A stretch of DNA of 64,000 bases from an uncultured Saprospiraceae bacterium (lineage in GTDB: Bacteria > Bacteroidota > Bacteroidia > Chitinophagales > Saprospiraceae): the NCBI GenBank assembly GCA_937926205.1, contig CALEYL010000062.1, forward strand, positions 1 through 64,000, written 5' to 3'. This document shows, one piece after another, positions 1 to 6,426 of this stretch. Made by a program: the position numbers and the translations under genes. The first letter of the stretch is position 1. Each line of letters opens with the position of its first letter. The notes under the pieces are model-generated. The model was not told where the DNA came from, searched no databases, and saw nothing but the letters and a program-made list of their open reading frames with translations.

Positions 1-372
1 ATCAATTCTAGCAAAACCTTACTTGAAAATAGCTTAATATTATTTTTTGACACCTTCTTTTTTATGGTGTTAATTATTTTTTTAATAAAAATTCCATTAA
101 ACATGAATCTAGTAAAACCAAATCCAAGCGATTTTATTCACAGAACCCCCATAATTAATATTTATTTATTTTTAGCAATATTAATTTCCTATATAAAATA
201 TCATGATCTTTTTATTCTGATTAAATTGAAAAACCTAATTACCAATATGATACAAAAAGTAAAGCATGGCCAAAAAACAGCAATTTTAGAAATAAAAAAA
301 AATACACATGCGTTTATTACTTTTGCTTTGATGGCGGGGGGGGTTCACTCTTACTGCTGCGCTTATTCCTAA
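1..372 (+). CDS. Multi-pass membrane protein, N-terminal part (5' partial, frameshifted)
   Basis: The reading frame is open from base 1, so the gene begins left of the window. It encodes hydrophobic stretches (about bases 28-100, 150-190 and 310-345) separated by basic linkers, as in an inner-membrane protein. It stops at 370-372 just after a run of eight G (336-343). If one G is removed, the frame runs without a stop into the ORF at 389-709, and a natural transmembrane hairpin forms across the join. The two pieces therefore look like one gene. The first 580 bases are strikingly AT-rich compared with everything to the right, which suggests transfer. I do not recognise the family. Confidence 0.55.
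   Translation: MNSSKTLLENSLILFFDTFFFMVLIIFLIKIPLNMNLVKPNPSDFIHRTPIINIYLFLAILISYIKYHDLFILIKLKNLITNMIQKVKHGQKTAILEIKKNTHAFITFALMAGGVHSYCCAYS
336..343 (+). repeat. G8 homopolymer tract within a coding region
   Basis: Eight consecutive G follow the codons ATG GC. With seven G the upstream frame joins the downstream ORF; with eight it terminates nine codons later. Tracts of this kind are known phase-variation switches in other bacteria and are also common sites of sequencing error. The sequence alone cannot separate the two. Confidence 0.8.
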
Positions 373-388
373 AGATGTACTTGACTCT

Positions 389-709
389 ATGTATACCTTA
401 TTTTTAATTTTCATGGCTATCATTATTGCTTTATCACTCATATCTACGGTTATAGATAATTTTAATCAAATTAAAAAGTATAAAATGCATAAAAAATTAA
501 CACATGGCACCACTAGTCGCGAACAAATTTATTTCACGATTGCAGATTTATCAGAAAGATATAAAGTACGTTACATTGAGCGCTTAGAATCTCACGTCAA
601 AACCGTCACCGGCGAATGGCCCGACCCCCTCTTCCTCAGCGACAAAAACAGCGAAGTCATCACTCGCCTCGCGAAACTCGAAGAAAAATGGCTGGGCTTA
701 GATCGGTAG
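389..709 (+). CDS. Membrane protein, C-terminal part (continuation of the frameshifted gene)
   Basis: A 106-residue ORF opens with a strong transmembrane helix (residues 1-23) followed by a basic cytoplasmic stretch and a charged alpha-helical tail. The frame stays open upstream to the G8 tract, where it would join the fragment at 1-372 after loss of one G. The codons between the tract and the ATG at 389 read as a plausible loop between two membrane helices. Base composition changes inside this gene: up to about 580 it is AT-rich, while the last 120 bases are C-rich like the neighbouring genes. The family is unknown. Alternatively this is an independent small membrane protein starting at 389. 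Confidence 0.5.
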   Translation: MYTLFLIFMAIIIALSLISTVIDNFNQIKKYKMHKKLTHGTTSREQIYFTIADLSERYKVRYIERLESHVKTVTGEWPDPLFLSDKNSEVITRLAKLEEKWLGLDR

Positions 710-749
710 CACCCTGGGTGAGCAGCATCCGGTTGCTAAACCAACCTCC

Positions 750-779
750 GGTTGCTAAACCTCCAAAGGTTTGGTAACC
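750..779. repeat. Hairpin with an extra direct copy of its left arm
   Basis: GGTTGCTAAACCT (750-762) pairs along its whole length with AGGTTTGGTAACC (767-779) if two G-U pairs are allowed. A further direct copy of the left arm lies at 731-742. No T-run follows, so it is a weak terminator candidate for the gene ending at 709. Confidence 0.5.
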
Positions 780-840
780 GTAAAGGAGCAGTATCTTATA
801 AGAACCTAACCTACAAGGACGAGAAGAGCAAACTTTAACA

Positions 841-1007
841 GGCTGCTTTGAAAAGTTTACTAAACCGGGAAAGTTTCGCAAACGGCAGTATGTTTTTCAA
901 TTATCTGCTGTATGGAGCAGGGCATTTTCAAATCTTCAAATTTTCAAATCATCGAATTATTAATGGCTGCTCCAAAAAGTTTACGAAACTGGAGAAGTTT
1001 CGCAAAC
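841..1007. repeat. Pair of 43-bp imperfect direct repeats
   Basis: The segments 841-883 and 965-1007 both begin GGCTGC and end AAGTTTCGCAAAC, with about five in six bases identical. Each contains two near-copies of a GTTTnCNAAAC core, so each could fold on itself. No gene is attached; they look like members of a dispersed intergenic family. Confidence 0.55.
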
Positions 1008-1037
1008 AAAGGTGTTTTACCCGAGCAGCTAACCCAC

Positions 1038-1072
1038 AAAAAAACCGCAGCGCTTCCGACAGCGCTGCGGTT
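1038..1072 (-). terminator. Rho-independent terminator of the M16 peptidase gene
   Basis: On the minus strand a perfect 10-bp GC-rich stem (CCGCAGCGCT against AGCGCTGCGG, 6-nt loop) is followed by seven T. It lies 44-78 bases beyond the stop codon at 1116. Confidence 0.9.
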
Positions 1073-1115
1073 GTAAACTATGATGCATACGTAATTACGT
1101 CGAGGAAGAATCTGA

Positions 1116-4067
1116 TCAGTAGCCAAACAGCTCTGTCAGCGAGAGCTCTTTCACTTCGCCGTACTTTTTCAGCATCTCTAAGTTCACTTTGTCTTTCGAC
1201 GCGACCAAGCAATAAGTGTAGGGTTTGCCTGCGATGTATTTCTGGTGGAACGCTTTTACATCGGCCATTGTCAGCCCGTCCAGTTTTTCATAAACAGATT
1301 TACGGATATCGTAATCAATGCCTTTGAGGCGCGCACCGAGGTAGGAATAAATCGGGCCATCCTGATTGATGCGCTCGCTTTCGTAGGTCTTCTTCATGTT
1401 CTGCTTCGACTGCTCCAGTATGATGGGCACTTCCGGCATTTCGGTAATCAATTCGTTCATACCGATGATGGCCTCGTCTAATTTATCAGCCTGCGTACCC
1501 ACATAAGCATTGAAGGTAAAAGGCCTTTCCTTGCGCGACGGCGTCTGGTAAAAAGCAAAGGTCGAATACGCCAGCGCTTTCGATTCGCGGATGGTCTGGA
1601 AAACGATGGTGCCCATCCCGCCGCCGAAATAGCTGTTGAAAAGATCAACCACAGGCGACATCTCAGGTTCGTATTTGCTTGCATTGCGCACCCAGTTCAA
1701 TTCTGCCTGTACCATGTCATAGTTGGCAAACAGGATTTGGTTTTTATCCTGAGTTACATGCTGGAAGGAAGCAACCGCAGCGGGATATGCCACCGTGGCT
1801 TGCGGGATGCTGTGCAGCGTTTTGAGTTGTTTCTGGATGGCGTCGTTGCTCTCGGGACCGTAATAAATAATCTGGTGCGGGTATTTGAAAATACCATGCA
1901 TCACGCTCACGAGGTCTTCCGCTTTCAAATTCTGGAGCTGTTCATTGCTCAATCCACTGTTGAAGGGGTTTTTCGGGCCGTACAGCGCATAATTGCTCAG
2001 CGCCTGACGAATGGCATTGCGGTTCAGTTTCGAATCTGCACGCGCCTTCATCATGCGGCCTTTCAGCGATTCGAGGGCACTCTCATCGGGTTTGCAGGAA
2101 AGGAAGAGTTGCTCTACCATTTCCACCGCTTTGGCAAAATGTTCGCGGAGGCCGGTGATGCTGATGGTTGCCGTCTCGTCCTGAACTGAAAAATTGTAGT
2201 TACAGGCAATGTCGTAGAAAGCTGTGCTGATCTGCTCAGCCGTAAATTTATTCGTACTCAGATATTGCAGGTATTGGGCGGCCATTCCGAGTCGGGGGTC
2301 GTTCCAGTTGCCCATGTCAAAGCGGTAAGACAGGCGGAAAAGGTCGTTTTCTTTGTTTTGCACATAAAAGGTTTCGCAAACACCCAGTTTACCGTGCTGG
2401 AAAGCTTTCTTGAAATCAACCCACTCCGGCTGGGTTGCTGCCAGCGGCATGTTGTTGATCTTTTTGGCAAAATCGGATTCCACATCGCGGTTGAGTGTAA
2501 CCGGTGTGATCGTGGGTTTGTCCACCTTAACAATGCTCTTGTCTTCGCCCTGGCGTTTGTAAACCACCACGTAGTTTTCGCCGTAATGTTTTTTGGCAAA
2601 CGCGATCAGTTCCTGTTTGGTTACTTTAGCCATGGCATCGATAAAGCCCACGGTGCCTGCCCAACCATCGCCTTTGGTCTGAATGAATTCATTCATCAGC
2701 AAATCAGCCCGGTAGCCGTTGTTTTCTGCACCTTGCAGCGCGCGAAGTTTGTAATTAGCAGCAGTAGCTTTGATCAGGCTTTCGTCAAACTCGCCTTTGC
2801 GAAGCAGATCGAGTTGCGACAACAGTAATTCCTTTATTTCATCCAGCGTTTGTCCTGCTTTCGGGCTGCCACTGAGGCGGGCAACGCCGTAGTCTTTGTA
2901 CAAAGAGAGGCTGGAGCCGCCACCGAGCAGTTTTTGCTGCTTGTTCAGGTTCAGGTCAATGAGTCCGGCTTTGCCATTCGACAGAATTTCGTCCACTAAC
3001 GTTGCCAGCACAGCCGATTTTTCATCCAGTGCGCCGGGCAGGCGGAAACCAATGGCAATATTTTCCGGTGTCGGGCCAAATACTTCGCGAATGATGGGCG
3101 CTGTAATGGGCGCTTCGGGCGCCGCCACGTATTCCGGCACTTTGGCCATTTTCATGGATCCCATGTGCTTTTCTACCAGACTGACCACATAGTCGGGGTC
3201 AAAATCGCCCGCCATGATGATGGCCATGTTGTTAGGCACATAAAACGTATTGTAAAACTTCTGGATTTCCGTCAGAGAAGGGTTCTTCAGGTGTTCGATG
3301 GTGCCGATGGTCGTTTGCTGACCATAGTTGTGTGTCGGAAACATCGCATCCATCATACTGTAAAGGATCTTACGGCCATCGTTGTCGAGGCTGCGGTTTT
3401 TTTCTTCGTAAACCGCTTCCAGTTCTGTATGGAAAAGGCGCAGCACGGGTTGGCGGAAACGCTCAGCCTGTAAGGTGAAGAAGCGTTCCAGCGCATTGGT
3501 AGGAATGTCTTCTTCGTAAACGGTTTCTTCCACCCAGGTGTGGGCGTTGGTGCCCTGGGCGCCCATAGCCGACATCATTTTGTCGTATTCATTCGGGATG
3601 GCAAACTTGGCGGCTTCGCCCGAAACGCGGTCGATTTCTTTGTAAATGGCTGTACGCTGCTCCGGATCGGTCGTTTTATTGTATTTTTCATACAGCGCTT
3701 CAATTTGATCCAGCAGCGGTTTTTCTTTTGACCAGTCCAGTGATCCAAAGGTATTCGTACCTTTAAAAAGCATGTGCTCTAAGTAATGTGCCAGACCCGT
3801 GTGGCTTTTCGGGTCGCTATTACTGCCTGCCCGCACGGCAATCAAAGTCTGGATGCGCGGTTCTTTTTTGTTCACGCTGGTGATGACCTTCAGCCCGTTT
3901 GGCAGGGTATAAAACCGCGTCTGAAGCGGATCTCCGGGCACATAGCTGTATTTGTATTTGCCGGATGTATTGGTTTTCCATCCTGCATTTTGTGCAAAGG
4001 ACGTTTGCGATGCCAGCAAAAGCAGCGCAAAAACCCAGGAAAGTGGTGATTGAAAGTACTTTGACAT
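1116..4067 (-). CDS. M16 family zinc metallopeptidase (pitrilysin-like), exported
   Basis: A 983-residue protein of the M16 (pitrilysin/insulinase) family, with two M16 halves as in the bacterial double-domain members. The inverted zinc motif HxxEH is visible at H94-E97-H98, in a typical LAHYLEHMLFKGT context, and a downstream acidic stretch (ELEAVYEEKNR) supplies the third ligand. The C-terminal half lacks the zinc motif, as usual in the family. A signal peptide (residues 1-26, ending SFAQ) indicates periplasmic or outer-membrane location. The frame extends to 4115, but I place the start at 4067: it gives a clean signal peptide, and a likely promoter at 4120-4127 would start transcription at about 4113. 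It lies downstream of the M61 peptidase on the same strand, separated by a palindrome. Confidence 0.93.
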   Translation of the reverse strand: MSKYFQSPLSWVFALLLLASQTSFAQNAGWKTNTSGKYKYSYVPGDPLQTRFYTLPNGLKVITSVNKKEPRIQTLIAVRAGSNSDPKSHTGLAHYLEHMLFKGTNTFGSLDWSKEKPLLDQIEALYEKYNKTTDPEQRTAIYKEIDRVSGEAAKFAIPNEYDKMMSAMGAQGTNAHTWVEETVYEEDIPTNALERFFTLQAERFRQPVLRLFHTELEAVYEEKNRSLDNDGRKILYSMMDAMFPTHNYGQQTTIGTIEHLKNPSLTEIQKFYNTFYVPNNMAIIMAGDFDPDYVVSLVEKHMGSMKMAKVPEYVAAPEAPITAPIIREVFGPTPENIAIGFRLPGALDEKSAVLATLVDEILSNGKAGLIDLNLNKQQKLLGGGSSLSLYKDYGVARLSGSPKAGQTLDEIKELLLSQLDLLRKGEFDESLIKATAANYKLRALQGAENNGYRADLLMNEFIQTKGDGWAGTVGFIDAMAKVTKQELIAFAKKHYGENYVVVYKRQGEDKSIVKVDKPTITPVTLNRDVESDFAKKINNMPLAATQPEWVDFKKAFQHGKLGVCETFYVQNKENDLFRLSYRFDMGNWNDPRLGMAAQYLQYLSTNKFTAEQISTAFYDIACNYNFSVQDETATISITGLREHFAKAVEMVEQLFLSCKPDESALESLKGRMMKARADSKLNRNAIRQALSNYALYGPKNPFNSGLSNEQLQNLKAEDLVSVMHGIFKYPHQIIYYGPESNDAIQKQLKTLHSIPQATVAYPAAVASFQHVTQDKNQILFANYDMVQAELNWVRNASKYEPEMSPVVDLFNSYFGGGMGTIVFQTIRESKALAYSTFAFYQTPSRKERPFTFNAYVGTQADKLDEAIIGMNELITEMPEVPIILEQSKQNMKKTYESERINQDGPIYSYLGARLKGIDYDIRKSVYEKLDGLTMADVKAFHQKYIAGKPYTYCLVASKDKVNLEMLKKYGEVKELSLTELFGY

Positions 4068-4119
4068 GATGATGATTGAATGTTTAAAAAGTAGTTTGGT
4101 GTTTAATTTGATCATAGTG

Positions 4120-4127
4120 CAAAGAAA
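4120..4127 (-). promoter_or_regulatory. Probable -7 element (TTTCTTTG) for the M16 gene
   Basis: Read on the minus strand, TTTCTTTG matches the Bacteroidota TAnnTTTG -7 element except for one base. It lies about 53 bases before the ATG at 4067 and supports that start over the one at 4115. No clear -33 TTG was found. Confidence 0.4.
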
Positions 4128-4149
4128 GGCATTGGTAACAAGACCTTTA

Positions 4150-4315
4150 AGGATCGTTGAATAAATAAGTGTCGCTTTCGGCAGGTGAGGGATTTTGCTG
4201 CTAACCTAGGCGAGGGATCCCGAGCTTAGCCATAGCTAAGTAAGGCGGTTCCTCAACGCAGGGTAGCGGCAAAAGCCCTACTGGAAAAGTGAGCAGTTAT
4301 TTATGCAGCGGTCCT
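4150..4315. repeat. Long imperfect palindrome (REP/MITE-like element)
   Basis: The left arm (from AGGATCGTTGAATAAAT at 4150) and the right arm (ending ATTTATGCAGCGGTCCT at 4315) are complementary over roughly 65 bases, with a few mismatches and a short gap. A second, inner hairpin built on GCTTAGCCATAGCTAAG lies at 4214-4230. The right end overlaps the stop codon of the M61 gene. No ORF is inside. It is a non-autonomous repeat or strong transcript-end structure between two minus-strand peptidase genes. Confidence 0.75.
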
Positions 4316-6155
4316 AAGCTTTTAACCACACTTTACGCAGGGCCAGTTGCCCGGGTGTAGCGTCGGCGTCAAATCCGAGCTGGTTGTAGCGCACCGTTTC
4401 CACTTTCTGCATGGTTCCTTTCAGGTGGCGCACTTTCTTGCGGCCTTTTGCATCCACGCGTTCTACACTCACTTTAAGCTTGTCCCCTTCTTTGGCATTT
4501 GCATAAAAAGCCTGGGTAAATTCCTGGAGTTTTTCATAGGTGATCGGAGTGCCATTGACAGCCACAATCTTATCGTTTACCTGATACCCCAGTTGTTTAC
4601 CGACAGCGTTCATTTTAGCGACACTGACAATACTGAGGTCACCTGATAGACTGACACCGCCGAGGGTGAATTGGTTCGTTCGGCTGACCGATTCAAAACG
4701 CACGCCAACGGCCGAGAGTATAGCTTCCAGGGGTAGTTTTTCACTACCTCCGACGTATCTTTTCAAAAAAGCCCCGATTTCTGGGTAGGTCAGTTCCGCA
4801 ATTTTGTCAAACAGCTCTTCATCGCGAAAAGGTTTGTCCACGCCGTAAAACCTGGACAAATCGCGCATCAGGTGCTGCAGGTCGTATTTGCCACCCGAAA
4901 GTTCAAGCAGCTTAATGTCGAGGCACATCCCGATCAGCGCGCCTTTCATGTACACATTGCCGAATTGCTGGTGGTACTGGTCCAGCACGTTTTGGCTCAT
5001 CTCCGTGAACGCCAGTGTGTCGTTGAAATACTGCCGGCTGATGTTGATTTCGTTCCGGATCACATCGAGGTAGCTTTCCTCCGTCGTCATGCCGTATTTC
5101 ACCTGCGCGTGGTGGGCGCAATATTCCGTCACCCCTTCATACAGCCACAGGTGTTGCGACATTTTCGGGTCAATGAAATCGAAATTGTGAATTTCCTCGG
5201 CGTGGATAAACAAAGGCGTAATGATGTGGAAAAATTCGTGGGCAGCGACGTCTTTCAAGGACGAAATGGCCTGTTCCTGCTTTTGTTCGGGAATAAAATA
5301 GACCGAAGAAAGGGAATGCTCCAGTGCCCCCCAACCTCCGGAAAGACTGGGTTTGTCAGAGGCATAAATCAGGAATGCGTAGCGCTTGACCGGCATTTTC
5401 CCGCCAAGGTACTGGCGCTGAACGTCCAGCAGCGGTTTAAAATGGGTAGCCACATAATCGGCTTTGATCAGCTGTTTGGGCGAATAGATGCTGATGAGTA
5501 CCTGCATTTCGCCAAGTTGCACGGTGGCCGTATCGGGCCGGCAATACATCATGGGGCTGTCGGCCAGCTCGTTGTAAGAAGACAGGCGGAACAAATCGCT
5601 CGTCGTGGAAGCGTCGGCATCGACCAGCGCCGTGCTGCCGTAAAAATCGGGGTCGTGCAATACTTTAACCTCGAAAGGCGCCCGCGTGAGGCCGTCAAAA
5701 TAGCCGAAAAAGCAGTGGGTATTGATCAGGTAATTGGTGCGTTCTTCGATGTTGCTGCCCGCCGGTTCGAAAACAGTATGGCGGCCATTTGCATCAAAAG
5801 AATCCTCCACATCGTAGCGGATGCGGTACAATTTGGCGGCGTTGCTGATGTGCCAGCGGTTGCTGTCGAGACGATTGACAGTCAGGGCATTGCCCGCTGC
5901 GTCTTCGGCAACGAGGTTGTGGATGTAACGCCCGTAATCGTCTACGGAATAGGTGCCGGGGACTGTCTTGGGAAAATTAAAATTGAGCTCGTTCCGATCC
6001 AGAACCGGACAAATCAACTCTACAGAAACGCGGTCATCGTGTACCTTTTTCAGGTCGAGCGTATACTGGTAGCGTTCGTTTTGAACAACTTGCTGGGCAA
6101 TGCCTGCCCCCATAAAGGCCAGGCATAGCCACAGCATCAATAGCATTTTTTTCAT
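4314..6155 (-). CDS. M61 family metallopeptidase with PDZ domain, exported
   Basis: A 613-residue protein like the M61 glycyl-aminopeptidase family. The order is signal peptide (1-21), M61 N-terminal beta domain (about 25-210), catalytic domain with HEFFH at 306-310 and a downstream glutamate in WLYEGVTEY (E340), then a PDZ-like domain (about 490-590). The family cleaves N-terminal Gly/Ala peptides with zinc. Length and layout are normal. It probably acts in the periplasm on peptides. It precedes the M16 peptidase on the same strand at a distance of 246 bases, so the two may share a peptide-degrading role, but the palindrome between them argues against a simple shared transcript. Confidence 0.92.
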   Translation of the reverse strand: MKKMLLMLWLCLAFMGAGIAQQVVQNERYQYTLDLKKVHDDRVSVELICPVLDRNELNFNFPKTVPGTYSVDDYGRYIHNLVAEDAAGNALTVNRLDSNRWHISNAAKLYRIRYDVEDSFDANGRHTVFEPAGSNIEERTNYLINTHCFFGYFDGLTRAPFEVKVLHDPDFYGSTALVDADASTTSDLFRLSSYNELADSPMMYCRPDTATVQLGEMQVLISIYSPKQLIKADYVATHFKPLLDVQRQYLGGKMPVKRYAFLIYASDKPSLSGGWGALEHSLSSVYFIPEQKQEQAISSLKDVAAHEFFHIITPLFIHAEEIHNFDFIDPKMSQHLWLYEGVTEYCAHHAQVKYGMTTEESYLDVIRNEINISRQYFNDTLAFTEMSQNVLDQYHQQFGNVYMKGALIGMCLDIKLLELSGGKYDLQHLMRDLSRFYGVDKPFRDEELFDKIAELTYPEIGAFLKRYVGGSEKLPLEAILSAVGVRFESVSRTNQFTLGGVSLSGDLSIVSVAKMNAVGKQLGYQVNDKIVAVNGTPITYEKLQEFTQAFYANAKEGDKLKVSVERVDAKGRKKVRHLKGTMQKVETVRYNQLGFDADATPGQLALRKVWLKA

Positions 6156-6205
6156 AGCCAGGTGATTGATTTTGTAGTGATTGAGTGTAAGTTCTCAATC
6201 AGCGA

Positions 6206-6213
6206 CAAAGATG
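6206..6213 (-). promoter_or_regulatory. Probable -7 element (CATCTTTG) for the M61 gene
   Basis: On the minus strand CATCTTTG, close to TAnnTTTG, lies 51 bases upstream of the ATG at 6155, in the divergent region shared with the STAND gene. Confidence 0.4.
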
Positions 6214-6426
6214 GGGGATTTGAAATTGCCGGGGTATCGCGCTGAAAGGGGGATTTTGATTGATTTGAAGATGGGCCGACAGAGCCCTGCGCCGGCAGGG
6301 ACTTTCATCGTCAGTGGAATATTGATTACCGTTTTTTATGATTTGCTGCGGTTACCCTGCCTGAATTTTATAAAGTGGTATTATCTTGCAGGTGAAGTAA
6401 GAAATGCACTTAACCCTTATGTAGCA

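Larger units (their letters stand above)
710..1115. other. Gene-free stretch with small repeats
   Basis: No convincing gene lies here. The stretch holds a hairpin just after the stop at 709, a pair of 43-bp direct repeats, short AT-rich triplet-like runs near 925-955, and the terminator of the minus-strand peptidase gene at its right end. Confidence 0.6.

Noticed and set aside
848..1327. 159-codon plus-strand frame over the M16 gene end
   Set aside because: It runs across the terminator and antisense to a well-supported gene; composition is not coding-like.
4872..6128. 418-codon plus-strand frame antisense to the M61 gene
   Set aside because: It lies wholly inside the M61 metallopeptidase gene on the other strand, with no recognisable domain; typical antisense shadow.
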